Positions 1 to 9,296 of a DNA stretch of 25,856 nucleotides are shown piece after piece. The notes under the pieces were generated by a model, which was not told the DNA's origin, did not search any database, and saw only the letters and a list, made by a program, of their open reading frames with translations. The translations under genes and the position numbers were made by a program. Every line of letters begins with the position of its first letter. Position 1 is the first letter of the stretch. The stretch spans positions 1 to 25,856 of the forward strand of contig JAJECB010000358.1 of NCBI GenBank assembly GCA_022822245.1, given 5' to 3'. The DNA is from Gammaproteobacteria bacterium. Its GTDB lineage: Bacteria; Pseudomonadota; Gammaproteobacteria; HK1.

Positions 1-1
1 C

Positions 2-694
2 ACCCTGTTCTGGCTCACCGCGGTCTCGGTCGTCCTGCGGCTCGTCCTCGGGCTGCTGCTCGCGCTGCTGCTCGATTCCGCGACGCTGCGCCGCTATCGG
101 TTGACGACCGCCTCGCGCCTCGTGCTCCTCGTGCCCTGGGCGACCCCGCCGATCGTCGCCGTCGTCGTGTGGCGCTGGCTGCTCGATGGCCGCCAGGGCT
201 TCGTGAACGGCGCGCTCGAGGGACTCGGCCTCATCGACCAGCCCATCGCGTTTCTCGCCAGCGTCGACACGGTGTGGCCGGCCATCGTCACCATCATCGT
301 GTGGAACACCCTGCCGCTCGTGACCCTCACCTTCCTCGCGGGTCTCCAGTCGGTGCCGCCCGAGCTCAAGGAGGCGGCCGAGATGGACGGGGCGGGCGCG
401 GTGAACCGGTTCTTCCATGTCACCCTGCCGCACCTGATGCCGACCATCGTGGTCATGGCCCTGCTGCTCGTCTTCTGGACGTTCAACAACTTCGTCTACG
501 TCTGGCTCGCGACCGGGGCCGGTCCCGGCCTCTTCACGAACGTCCTCGCGACCGAGATCTACATCAAGGGCTTCATCGACTTCGAGCTCGGGTTCAGCTC
601 GTCGGTCGGCATGGTCATGGCCGCGCTGATGGCGGTGCTCGGGCTCATCTACTTCCGCTTCGTCGCGCTGCGGGAGTTTCGCGAGATCCTGTGA
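2..694 (+). CDS. Sugar-type ABC transporter permease (MalF/UgpA-like), 5' end cut off by window
   Basis: The reading frame is open from the first base, so the start lies upstream; 230 residues are visible and end at TGA 692-694. It is an inner-membrane permease of the binding-protein-dependent carbohydrate family (MalF/UgpA type). The visible part has several hydrophobic spans, beginning with a Leu-rich helix near the edge. It carries the cytoplasmic EAA loop (ELKEAAEMDGAG, followed by FFHVTLPHL), which docks on the ATPase. The second permease follows after only 8 bases and the ATPase after that, so this is the first permease of a sugar importer; the solute-binding protein is presumably upstream, outside the window. 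Family assignment is firm. The substrate cannot be read from the sequence, although the downstream sulfatase suggests a sulfated or otherwise modified sugar. Confidence 0.9.
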   Translation, partial: TLFWLTAVSVVLRLVLGLLLALLLDSATLRRYRLTTASRLVLLVPWATPPIVAVVVWRWLLDGRQGFVNGALEGLGLIDQPIAFLASVDTVWPAIVTIIVWNTLPLVTLTFLAGLQSVPPELKEAAEMDGAGAVNRFFHVTLPHLMPTIVVMALLLVFWTFNNFVYVWLATGAGPGLFTNVLATEIYIKGFIDFELGFSSSVGMVMAALMAVLGLIYFRFVALREFREIL

Positions 695-702
695 GTCCCG
701 GG

Positions 703-1584
703 ATGAACGCGAACGAGAGCACCCACCCCGCCGGCCCCGGCGATCGACCCGGCGGTCGATCGGTCTCCATTCGCCGCAATCCCCTCGTCGCGCCCCTGGT
801 CCTCGCCGCGACACTCGTCGTGTGGGCGTTCCTCGTCTTTCCCGCGGTCTGGATCTTCGTCGGCTCGTTCAAGACGAACGAGACCATGTTCTCCGCCACC
901 TCCTTCACGTTCACCCTCGAGAACTACGCGACCATCTTCCGGATCGGCTTCGGCCGCTTCATCTTCAACAGTCTCTACATCTGCCTGGTCGCGGTGGTCA
1001 TCTCGACGTTCGTCTCCGTCATCGCTTCGTACGTGTTCTCGCGCAAGCGCTTTCGCGCGAAGCGGGTGCTGTTCGGGTCGGTGATCCTGGGCCAGCTCTT
1101 CCCCTGGATCATCCTCGTGACGCCGCTGTTCATCATGTTCGCCCGCATCGGGCTGCTGAACAGCCACCTCGGAATGATCCTCGCCTACGTCGCGATCTCC
1201 ATCCCCTTCTCGGTCTACCTGATGGTCGGTTACCTCGAAACGGTGCCGCGCGAGCTCGACGAGGCGGCGGTGATGGACGGGTGCTCGCAGTTCCAGATCA
1301 TCTGGACGATCATCTTTCCCGTCATGCTGCCGGGCATCGTCGCGACCGCCACCTACGCGTTCCTCCTGATGTGGACCGAGTTCCTGTTCGCCCTGGCGTT
1401 CCTCACCCGGACCTCGCTCAAGACCATGCCGCTCGGGCTCGCCCAGTTCTTCGGCGAGCAGACCGTCGACTGGGGTGCGATCATGGCCGCTTCCGCCGTG
1501 ACCACGCTGCCGGCGCTGTTGCTGTTCCTGCCGCTCCAGACGAAGCTCTCCTCCGGTCTCACCGCCGGCTCGGTGAAGGGGTAG
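703..1584 (+). CDS. Sugar-type ABC transporter permease (MalG/UgpE-like)
   Basis: This 293-residue protein is the second permease of the carbohydrate importer. An Arg/Gly/Pro-rich cytoplasmic N-terminus of about 27 residues precedes the first membrane span (LVLAATLVVWAFLVFPAVW). A periplasmic segment with the family-typical SFKTNETMF sequence follows, then further spans and the EAA loop ELDEAAVMDGCSQFQIIW. The ATG at 703 starts 8 bases after the previous stop and is preferred because the longer upstream frame is only a shadow of the first permease. The end of the gene lies in a 28-bp tandem duplication that also contains the start of the ATPase. Pairing with permease one and the ATPase makes the role clear; the substrate is unknown. 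Confidence 0.92.
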   Translation: MNANESTHPAGPGDRPGGRSVSIRRNPLVAPLVLAATLVVWAFLVFPAVWIFVGSFKTNETMFSATSFTFTLENYATIFRIGFGRFIFNSLYICLVAVVISTFVSVIASYVFSRKRFRAKRVLFGSVILGQLFPWIILVTPLFIMFARIGLLNSHLGMILAYVAISIPFSVYLMVGYLETVPRELDEAAVMDGCSQFQIIWTIIFPVMLPGIVATATYAFLLMWTEFLFALAFLTRTSLKTMPLGLAQFFGEQTVDWGAIMAASAVTTLPALLLFLPLQTKLSSGLTAGSVKG

Positions 1585-1616
1585 GGTGATGGCGCATCCG
1601 GTGAAGGGGTAGCGTG

Positions 1617-1622
<6 letters not shown>
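1572..1622 (+). repeat. 28-bp-period tandem duplication across the permease stop and ATPase start
   Basis: The 23-base block at 1572-1594 recurs at 1600-1622 with one G/C difference. Each copy contains GGTGAAGGGG, a TAG and GTGATGGC. The first copy supplies the permease stop (1582-1584), the second the ATPase start. The duplication also creates a 7-codon mini-frame (ATG at 1588, encoding MAHPVKG, then TAG). The purine-rich AAGGGG, the only ribosome-site candidate before the ATPase, is doubled as well. Confidence 0.85.
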
Positions 1623-2764
<1,142 letters not shown>

Positions 2765-2768
<4 letters not shown>

Positions 2769-4297
2769 AGCTCGTTTTCGCGTTGTTCGACTCGCTCAAC
2801 CGGCGTTCGCTCGAGCCGTACGGAGCCCGAACCATCAAGACCCCGAACTTCCGGCGTCTCGCCGAACGGTGCGTGACCTTCGACACGCACTACGTCGGGA
2901 GCCTGCCGTGCATGCCGGCGCGCCGCGACATGCAGACCGGAAGGCTCAACTTCCTGCATCGAAGCTGGGGACCGCTCGAGCCGTTCGACAATTCCTTCCC
3001 CGAGCTGCTGCACGAGAACCGCGTCTACAGCCATCTCGTGTCCGACCACTACCACTACTGGGAGGACGGGGGCCTCACCTACCACAATCGCTACGACACC
3101 TACGAGTTCATCCGCGGCCAGGAGCGGGACCCCTGGAAGGCCATGGTGCAGCCCCCGTGGGAGCGCCTGCGCGAGAAATACCACCCGGTCCAGTTCAACG
3201 ATCGCCGCCGCAGCCTTCACTACCACCACATCGTCAACCGCGAGTCCATCCGCGAGGAGCGGGACTTCCCGTCGGTGAAGTGCTTCGACGCGGGGCTCGA
3301 GTTCCTCGAGACGAACCGCGACGCGGAGGACTGGATGCTCCAGATCGAGACCTTCGACCCCCATGAGCCGTTCTTCGCCCCGGCTCGCTTTCGCGACGAC
3401 TACCCGACCAACTACGGCGGCCCGATTCTCGACTGGCCGCCGTACGCGCGCGTGATCGAGGCCCCCGACGAGTGCGCCGAGCTTCGCGCGAACTACTGCG
3501 CCATCGTCGCGCTCTGCGACGCGCAGATGGGCCGGTTGCTCGACCACTTCGACGCCCACGATCTATGGCACGACACCGCCCTGCTGGTGACGACGGACCA
3601 CGGCTTCCTGCTCGGGGAGCACGACTGGTGGGCCAAGCTGCGCATGCCGTGCTACGACGAGGTCGCGCACATCCCCCTCTTTGTCCATCATCCGGACCTC
3701 GCGAGCAAGGCCGGAGAGCGGCGCGGGGCGCTCACCCAGACCATCGACGTCATGCCGACCATCCTCGACATGTTCGGGATGGAGCCGCCCGCCGAGGTCG
3801 AGGGCCGCTCGCTGCTCCCGGTCGCCGCGAGCGACGCGCCGATCCGGGAGGCGGGCCTCTACGGCGTCTGGGGCAGCGCGACGAACGTGACCGACGGACG
3901 CTACACCTACTTCCGCTATCCCGACGACATGCTCGACCAGGAGATCTTCCAGTACACCCTGATGCCGACCCATATCACGTCGCTGTTCTCGCCCGACGAG
4001 CTCGCGACGGCGACCCTCGCCCCGCCGTTTCCCTTCACCAAGGGCGCTCCGGTGCTGAAGATATCCGGACATGCGAAGTCGCCGATGTACCGCGGACAGG
4101 GCATGCGCTTCTTCCAGGACACCGAGACGGTGCTGTTCGACACCAGGGCCGACCCCGGGCAACTCCGTCCGCTCGACGATCCAGCCGTCGAATCGAGCCT
4201 GACCGCCCGCATGCGGGCGTTGATGCGGGCCAATGACGCGCCGCCGGAAGCCTACACCCGTCTCGGCCTGGAGCCTCCGGCCGCCGGGGATGGCTGA
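2765..4297 (+). CDS. Sulfatase / alkaline-phosphatase-superfamily hydrolase (formylglycine type)
   Basis: This is a 510-residue sulfatase-family hydrolase. The formylglycine motif C-x-P-x-R is present (C49-M-P-A-R53, followed by RDMQTGR), so Cys49 should be oxidised by a formylglycine-generating enzyme not seen here. Asp9 (FALFDSLNRR) and Asp278-His279 (TTDHGFLLGEHDWW) are the expected metal ligands. There is no signal peptide, so it would act in the cytoplasm on an imported substrate; the family also includes phosphonate monoester hydrolases. The start follows GAGGAGAAG and overlaps the ATPase stop (ATGA). Position at the end of a sugar importer operon suggests removal of sulfate, or less likely phosphonate or phosphate, from an imported sugar derivative. 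The family is certain; the exact ester cleaved is not. Confidence 0.9.
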
Positions 4298-4333
4298 CGG
4301 GGGCGGGGCCGGGCCGGATCGGACGGCGCGCAG

Positions 4334-4349
4334 CCGCGGGAATCCGCGG
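4334..4349. terminator. Small G+C-rich hairpin between convergent genes, possible bidirectional terminator
   Basis: CCGCGG, GAAT, CCGCGG forms a six-base-pair stem with a four-base loop between the sulfatase stop (4297) and the stop of the opposing DUF1028 gene (4374). GGCGGGG (4302-4308) and CCCCGCC (4362-4368) could also pair around it. There is no T-run on either side, so intrinsic termination is uncertain. Confidence 0.25.
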
Positions 4350-4373
4350 TCGTCGGGCCGACCCCGCCTCGGC

Positions 4374-5084
4374 TCAGTTGGCGGCGGGGTCGTTCTCGCG
4401 CGCCCAGGCGTCCTGGGGCGGGGTCTCGGCCGGCGAGCGGGCACGCAAGGCGTAGTAGGGCAGGTACACGCGGTAGCGCTCGTAGAGGCGGCGGAGCTCG
4501 CCGACCGCGTCGTCGTGGAGATCGACCCGGAGGTCGAGGTCCTCGACGATGTCCGCGCCCCGCACGATGAGGGCGGACGAGCGCTCGGCAACGTGGACCC
4601 CGTCCGCGTTCGCCTGGCCTCCGGCGTCCCGTCCCGCTTCGAGCGCGGCGAGCAGCCGCTCGGGGAGGTCGTCGCCCGCGCCCGCCCGCCATGCGTCGGC
4701 CATCGCCTGCACCGTCGACTCGCCGGCGAGGACGTTGCCGAATGCGGCGAATCCCTCGCCGGTGACGTGACCCGACCAGGGCCGGGTATGCGGCCCGGTG
4801 TGGGCCGCGACCCGGCCGTCCTGGGTCGCGATGACGACCTGGCGCCACTTGAACCCGGGGTCCGCCTTCGCGAGTTGGTCGAGCGCCCGCTCCGGGTCCG
4901 CCACCTCGCGGAGCGCGGCGAGGGCGAGGGGGCCGAGGGCGGGGTTGGCGAACGCCTGGGTTGAGAGGGCGGCAACCCCGCGCTCGAAGAACGGGCAGTA
5001 GCCGCCGACCCCGATCGAATAGGTGGTGATCCCGACCCCGAGACGGGCGCTTTCAGGGCACACCCCGATTACCGTGTACGTCAT
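4374..5084 (-). CDS. DUF1028 family protein (Ntn-hydrolase-like)
   Basis: The 236-residue protein begins MTYTVIGVCPESARLGVGITTYSIGVGGYCPF and matches the DUF1028 family, a small group with an Ntn-hydrolase-like fold whose members often sit beside amidohydrolase, amidase and peptide-transport genes. Typical features visible are the early GxGITT/S segment, the GVAALSTQAFANPALGPLAL stretch and the central WSGHVTGEGFAAFGN region. The start at 5084 is chosen because GGAAGGGA lies just upstream and family proteins begin here; a longer frame to 5174 would add an Arg/Pro-rich leader. It is the last gene of the minus-strand operon, 58 bases after the monooxygenase. Its reaction is not established, and peptide or amide hydrolysis is only a guess from neighbours. 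Confidence 0.85.
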   Translation of the reverse strand: MTYTVIGVCPESARLGVGITTYSIGVGGYCPFFERGVAALSTQAFANPALGPLALAALREVADPERALDQLAKADPGFKWRQVVIATQDGRVAAHTGPHTRPWSGHVTGEGFAAFGNVLAGESTVQAMADAWRAGAGDDLPERLLAALEAGRDAGGQANADGVHVAERSSALIVRGADIVEDLDLRVDLHDDAVGELRRLYERYRVYLPYYALRARSPAETPPQDAWARENDPAAN

Positions 5085-5142
5085 CTTCGTCCCTTCCAGT
5101 TGATTCGCGGCGGGGGAGGGCGGCGTGGCGGGCAGCGGCCGG

Positions 5143-6249
5143 TCAGTCCGCCGCCTCGTCGCGCCACCCGACATTGGCCCGGAGCCGCGGCATCACCTCC
5201 GACGTCATCAGCTCCATGTGGCGGGTCCAGACGTCCCGGTGCACCCAGTCGTGGTGCGAGGTGACGAGGGTCTCGAACGGCCCGGTCTCGTCCCGGAACG
5301 CGGCCAGCCGGTCCGCCACCGTCCGGGGGCTCCCCGCGATGACGATGTTGTCGAGGCAGTAGTCGATGGTCACGTCCTCGTCTCGCATGTCCGGATCCGT
5401 CTTCAGCATGTGCACGAAGCCCCCGGCGGTGGTGAGCTTGATGATGTAGTGGAAGTACCAGCGCATCGCGCACTCGGGGTGCCGAAGGTAGGCCTCGGCC
5501 TCCGCGTCCGTCTCCGCGACGAACAGGGTGCGGCCGGCCCGCCACTTGTCCTCGGCGAGGGGGAGGCCCTGCTTTCGCTTCTCGTCGCACCAGTGCTGCC
5601 AGTGCTCCCCGAGGACCTCCGGGGGGACGAAGTTCGCGGAGATCGAGTGCCAGTCGCGCCGCGCCGCCATGCGGATGCTGGACGAGCCGCGGCTCATCGC
5701 GGGCAGCATGATGGGCGGGTGCGGGTCCTGGTAGGGCTTGCCCATCGCGCCCACCCCGATGTCCGGGATGACCTGGTCCCGGATCGTGAAGTCCCAGTAC
5801 TTTCCGTGGAACTCGTAAGGCGGGTCGGAGGACCAGATGCCGAGGATCATGTCGATGGACTCCTCGATCATCGCCATCCGGTCCTCGTCGAGGAGCTTGA
5901 ACATCTCGAAGTCGGGCGGGGTCGCCCCCGGGCCGATGCCGAACATGAAGCGCCCCTTCGACATGTGGTCGAACTGGGCGACCTGCCCGGCGACGATCGC
6001 GGGGTGCTGGTACGGGAGGCAGATGACGCCGGTGCAGAGCTTGATCCGCTCGGTCTCCGGGATGAGGGCGGCCATCAGCATGAGCGGCGACTGGATGGGC
6101 TCGGAAGGGAGGGCGAAGTGCTCCCCGAGCCACACCTCGTCGAAGCCGACCGCGTCGGCGCAGCGGATGACGTCCATGTCCTCGTTGAGGAGGGTGTGGT
6201 ACCCGCGGCGAAAGTCGTGGATCGGGTGCATGAACATGCCGAGCTTCAT
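5143..6249 (-). CDS. LLM-class (luciferase-like) flavin-dependent oxidoreductase
   Basis: This 368-residue protein has the bacterial luciferase-like TIM barrel. It opens MKLGMFMHPIHDFRRGY, then has the helix with ADAVGFDEVWLGEHF, the strand IKLCTGVICLPYQHPAIVAGQ and the GRFMFGIGPGATPPDFEMF loop typical of the limonene-monooxygenase-like branch. Such enzymes use reduced FMN (or, in some branches, F420) and usually insert oxygen into hydrophobic or organosulfur substrates. The start follows GGAGATCCGAC. It is the middle gene of a three-gene minus-strand operon. A flavin reductase that could feed it lies at 22767-23246 but is not adjacent. Family is certain, substrate unknown; alkanesulfonate-type desulfonation is possible but not shown. 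Confidence 0.9.
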   Translation of the reverse strand: MKLGMFMHPIHDFRRGYHTLLNEDMDVIRCADAVGFDEVWLGEHFALPSEPIQSPLMLMAALIPETERIKLCTGVICLPYQHPAIVAGQVAQFDHMSKGRFMFGIGPGATPPDFEMFKLLDEDRMAMIEESIDMILGIWSSDPPYEFHGKYWDFTIRDQVIPDIGVGAMGKPYQDPHPPIMLPAMSRGSSSIRMAARRDWHSISANFVPPEVLGEHWQHWCDEKRKQGLPLAEDKWRAGRTLFVAETDAEAEAYLRHPECAMRWYFHYIIKLTTAGGFVHMLKTDPDMRDEDVTIDYCLDNIVIAGSPRTVADRLAAFRDETGPFETLVTSHHDWVHRDVWTRHMELMTSEVMPRLRANVGWRDEAAD

Positions 6250-6351
6250 GTCGGATCTCCTCGTCGGTCGGCCGGCCCTTCGCGCGGCCGATGGCCGTGG
6301 TCGGACGGTGGGGGGATCGCTCCTGCGACGAAAGTCGGTGAGTTTTCCGCG

Positions 6352-7497
6352 CTATCGTCCGGGAAGGTAACAGGGTCCCGGCACCGCGGGGTAGTCGGCG
6401 AGCATCGCCTCGTCGATGTCGAGTCCGAGGCCGGGTGCGTCGTGGGGCTCGATGTGCCCGTCGCGGACCTCGAGGGGGTTGCGGGCGAGGTTGGTCCGGA
6501 AGGGATTGACGGGGGCTTCGTCCGCCTCGTAGATGAGGCCGTTGCCGAGGGCGCACAGGAGGTGGACGTTCGCCGCCGCGCTCAGCATCGAGTGGCTCGT
6601 GTGGGGGGCGGAGCGGACGTGCCACGCGGCGGCCATGTCGGAGATCTTCTTGACCTCCGAGATCCCGCCCGCCTTGGTGCAGTCGGCCTGCACGACGGCG
6701 ATCGCGCGCGATTCGAGCAGCCCCCGCACCTCCTGCCGACCGTAGTGGTTCTCGCCTGCCGCGAGGGGAACGAGGGTGCGCTCGGCGAGGTCCCGGTAGG
6801 CCCCGACCGCGTCCGGCGGGAACGGCTCCTCCAGCCAGTACACCCCGTGGTCCTCGCAGTACGCGACGACCTCCACGAGGTCCTGCGCGGTGTAGCGGGT
6901 CTGGGCATCCACCGCGATGTCGAGCGCGTCGCCGAACTCGCGCCGCACCCTGGCGACCCGTTCCGCGTCGCGTTTCGGGGTGTCGCCGACCCGGACCTTG
7001 ACCGCGGTGTAGCCCTGGTCGACGAACGTCGCGACTTCGGCGGCAAGCGAGTCCGGCGGCTGGAATCCGAGGGTGAGGCCGCCCACGTAGGCGCGAAGGC
7101 GCTTGGCCGTGCCGCCGAGGAGCCGGTAGACGGGCTGGCCGAGGAGCTTCCCCTTGAGGTCCCAGAGGGCGATGTCGATGCCGGAAAGCGCGATGAGGCT
7201 CCCCGCCCCGAGTCCGTGGGTCTGGACCTGCTGGTGACGAACCCGCTCCCAGATCCCCTCGGTGTCGAAGGGATCGGAGCCGGTGACGAGGGTCCCGACC
7301 CCGCCCTGGATGATCTCGGCCATGGCCGTCGGGTTCTGGCCGTGGTGCGACTCTCCGTAGCCGACCGTACCGTCGTCCGCGGTCACCTTGACGAGCACGA
7401 AGTCGCGCTTGACGTTGGCGCCGAGCGCGTTTCGGAGCACGTCCCCCTCGAACGGACGCGAGTGGGCGCTCGCCTCGATGCTCGCAATCTTCACCAT
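6352..7497 (-). CDS. Mandelate racemase / muconate lactonizing enzyme family protein, probable acid-sugar dehydratase
   Basis: The 381-residue protein is an enolase-superfamily member of the mandelate racemase subgroup. The metal ligands are D197 (VDAQT), E223 (WLEEPF) and E249 (AAGEN), spaced 26 and 26 as in mandelate racemase. The His-Asp dyad is intact as D272 (VQADCTKAGG) and H299 (APHTSHS). The K-x-K motif reads K167-V-R169, so the second lysine, normally an acid/base residue, is Arg. Most bacterial members with a His-Asp dyad dehydrate sugar acids to 2-keto-3-deoxy acids. The start at 7497 is set by GGGAGGAACCACG before the ATG; the longer frame would read through the soeA remnant. It is the first gene of the minus operon. 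The acid dehydrated cannot be named. Confidence 0.88.
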   Translation of the reverse strand: MVKIASIEASAHSRPFEGDVLRNALGANVKRDFVLVKVTADDGTVGYGESHHGQNPTAMAEIIQGGVGTLVTGSDPFDTEGIWERVRHQQVQTHGLGAGSLIALSGIDIALWDLKGKLLGQPVYRLLGGTAKRLRAYVGGLTLGFQPPDSLAAEVATFVDQGYTAVKVRVGDTPKRDAERVARVRREFGDALDIAVDAQTRYTAQDLVEVVAYCEDHGVYWLEEPFPPDAVGAYRDLAERTLVPLAAGENHYGRQEVRGLLESRAIAVVQADCTKAGGISEVKKISDMAAAWHVRSAPHTSHSMLSAAANVHLLCALGNGLIYEADEAPVNPFRTNLARNPLEVRDGHIEPHDAPGLGLDIDEAMLADYPAVPGPCYLPGR

Positions 7498-7575
7498 CGT
7501 GGTTCCTCCCGGCCGGTTTCGGTTCGCCGAATGTCCGTTCCGCCGTCGCCGGTCCGGCGATCGGCCCCGGGACCG

Positions 7576-7651
7576 GAATATACTCGCCGCGATGGAGCGC
7601 GGGATCGAGTACCCCGTCCCGATCGGCGACGAAGTCCGATGCACCACCCGC
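7576..7651 (+). pseudogene. Remnant duplicate of the soeA promoter and first 20 codons
   Basis: This stretch repeats 10651-10726 at roughly 84% identity. It has the same GAATATACTCGC upstream box and then ATG (7592) encoding MERGIEYPVPIGDEVRCTTR, against MERGIEYSAPIGDEVRTTTC in soeA. Homology stops where soeA begins its iron-sulfur motif; the frame here ends at TGA 7664-7666 after 24 codons. The two copies lie 3,075 bases apart in the same orientation. Many of the differences are at third codon positions, as if this copy had once been under protein-level selection. The AATATA core overlaps the region upstream of the opposing mandelate-racemase-family gene. Confidence 0.8.
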
Positions 7652-7728
7652 ATTCCCAACCGGTGATGATGGCCGGTCGGTCGCCGATGTCTCGTGGCCT
7701 TCTCGCGGAGTGACCGGCCCCAAAAACC

Positions 7729-7992
7729 ATGCGACGCAAGCTCCCGGTCGGCATCCAGACCTTCCGCACCCTCCGGGAGGAGGGGTGCTGCTACGTGGAC
7801 AAGAGCCCCTGGATTTGGCGCCTCAACGACACCGGCTCACGCTACTGCCTGCTGAGTCTCCGGCGTTTTGGCAAGAGTCTCCTCGGCGACACGCTCAAGG
7901 AGCTGTTCGAGGGAAGCGGGGAGTGGCTCCCGACCTGCCACGTTCAACGAGTTGCGCCGAGACCGCGCGGTACCATGTTCGATGTGCTCTGA
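7729..7992 (+). pseudogene. Truncated AAA-ATPase-like / PD-(D/E)XK family gene (N-terminal stump)
   Basis: The 87-codon frame begins MRRKLPVGIQTFRTLREEG, then CYVDKSPWIWRL and LLSLRRFGKSLLGDTLKELFEG. This is the characteristic start of the AAA-ATPase-like domain family (Pfam AAA-ATPase_like, usually joined to a C-terminal PD-(D/E)XK nuclease domain, about 500 or more residues in all). Residues 45-50 (RRFGKS) are the family's P-loop. Homology ends near residue 63, and the last 24 residues look unrelated and stop at 7992. The rest of such a gene is not found in the window. These genes are common in variable islands and often broken. It lies directly after the soeA remnant and before the split ATPase. 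Confidence 0.75.
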
Positions 7993-8028
7993 GGGACAAT
8001 CGGCGGGGCAACCGCCCGGGGAAGAACC

Positions 8029-8259
8029 ATGCTGGACCACTTGGCGCTCGACAACGTGGGACCGGCGCCGGAGATGGATCTCAACTTCGCGAAGCGGGTG
8101 AATCTTGTCACCGGCGACAACGGTCTCGGCAAGAGCTTCCTGCTGGACGTGGTGTGGTGGTCGTTGACCGGACGCTGGCCGCGGGAAGTGAACCGCCGCA
8201 TGACGTCCGGCCAGTCCGCCCGACCCCATGGCGGGAGAGGACGCTCGACCATTCGATGA
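8029..8259 (+). CDS. N-terminal part of a split ABC-type (PtuA-like) AAA ATPase, Walker A half
   Basis: The 76-residue frame begins MLDHLALDNVGPAPEMDLNF and has Walker A G-D-N-G-L-G-K-S (29-36), followed by FLLDVVWWSLTGRWPREVN. This is the start of a SMC/OLD-like ABC ATPase. It stops at TGA 8257-8259, directly overlapping the ATG (8256) of the frame that carries the rest of the protein, so the ancestral gene was one reading frame. The shift equals -1 (or +2), and the strand linker normally expected here appears shortened, which suggests a small out-of-frame deletion. Start chosen at the ATG with GGGGAAGAACC upstream. Base composition is less G+C-rich than the neighbours. A sequencing error could give the same picture. 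Confidence 0.7.
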   Translation: MLDHLALDNVGPAPEMDLNFAKRVNLVTGDNGLGKSFLLDVVWWSLTGRWPREVNRRMTSGQSARPHGGRGRSTIR

Positions 8260-9296
8260 CGTTTTCTCGATCCGACCAAGCGTGGGTATTGCAAAAAACG
8301 GGCAATCCCGCATTTGAGGGTCTCGTGGTTTACGCGCACGCGGACGGATCGTTCTCGGTGTGGGATTACGATCGGAACTATCGGCGACAACCAAGCGAGG
8401 CCGGATCTCACGAGAAGCGTCCGCCGTACGTGTTCACCGAGGCGGAGGTCTGGGACGGGCTCCACAGCACTATCGATGGCCGCTCGGTTTCCGTCTGCAA
8501 CGGGTTGCTGTACGACTGGTCGAAGTGGATCCACGCTGACGACGACAACGCTGAAAGCATGGCTTCGGTCTTGCGGTCGTTGTCCCCGGAGCAGGGGCCC
8601 GGTAATGTGCTCAGGCCGGGAGCGCCCCTGCGTTTGTCTGTCGACGATGCGCGCGACATTCCTTCGATCGAGACCGGCTACGCTGGCCAGGTGCCGATCG
8701 TTCACGCCTCGTCCGGCGTACGGCGAATCGTCGCGCTCGCGTACATGTTGACCTGGACCTGGAGTGAGCACCGAATCGCTTCGAAGCTGCGAGGCGCGGA
8801 TCCGTGCGGCGAAATAATCATGTTGTTCGACGAGGTGGAGAGCCATCTCCATCCGCGCTGGCAACGCACGATACTTGGGGCGCTACGGAATCTTGGGTCC
8901 GCGCTTGCAACTGACGTGACTCTGCAGCTTGTGGCCTCCACCCATTCGCCGCTGGTGCTTATGTCCGCCGAAGCGTGGTTCGACCCTGAGCAAGATGCGT
9001 GGTTCGATCTGGACTTGGAAGGGGATCCACCCCGAGCGTCTCTGCGTCAACGCACGTTTACGCGGCGTGGGACGACAGGTTCCTGGCTGACGAGTGAAGC
9101 CTTTGATCTTGCTACTGATTACAGCCTCGAGGGGGAGCAGGCGATTCTTCGGGCTCGCAAGATCCTCCAACAGAAGGATCCGGAGCTCGCCGACGTGATG
9201 CGTGTCCACAAGGAATTGTGCGCGGTGCTGCCCGACATCGACCGGTTCTGGGTGCGGTGGAGCGCATTCGTGGAAAGTCGGGGTGGAAACCCGTGA
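8256..9296 (+). CDS. C-terminal part of the split PtuA-like AAA ATPase, signature and Walker B half
   Basis: This 346-residue frame continues the ATPase begun at 8029. It has an ABC-signature-like SSGVRRIVALAY (152-163), Walker B EIIMLFDE (D192-E193) followed by VESHLHPRWQ, and the switch STHSPL (228-233), all typical of OLD/PtuA/RecF-like ATPases. Without the Walker A half it cannot bind ATP alone. The two parts would need translational coupling at ATGA and assembly in trans, or the gene is dead. It ends with a GTGA overlap onto the HNH-like gene, the tight coupling expected of a two-gene ATPase-nuclease defence operon. Codon use is visibly more relaxed (A/T-ending codons, CAA and AAA) than in the metabolic genes around it, which suggests horizontal transfer. 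Confidence 0.75.
   Translation: MTFSRSDQAWVLQKTGNPAFEGLVVYAHADGSFSVWDYDRNYRRQPSEAGSHEKRPPYVFTEAEVWDGLHSTIDGRSVSVCNGLLYDWSKWIHADDDNAESMASVLRSLSPEQGPGNVLRPGAPLRLSVDDARDIPSIETGYAGQVPIVHASSGVRRIVALAYMLTWTWSEHRIASKLRGADPCGEIIMLFDEVESHLHPRWQRTILGALRNLGSALATDVTLQLVASTHSPLVLMSAEAWFDPEQDAWFDLDLEGDPPRASLRQRTFTRRGTTGSWLTSEAFDLATDYSLEGEQAILRARKILQQKDPELADVMRVHKELCAVLPDIDRFWVRWSAFVESRGGNP

Noticed and set aside
5081..7723. Very long open frames on both strands across 5081-7723 (about 860-880 codons each)
   Set aside because: They are frame shadows of the monooxygenase and mandelate-racemase-family genes in G+C-rich DNA; their translations are Arg/Pro/Gly-rich without any domain.
8240..8260. Programmed -1 frameshifting to join the two ATPase halves
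   Set aside because: No slippery heptamer and no obvious downstream stem is seen before the TGA at 8257; mutation or coupling by ATGA is simpler.
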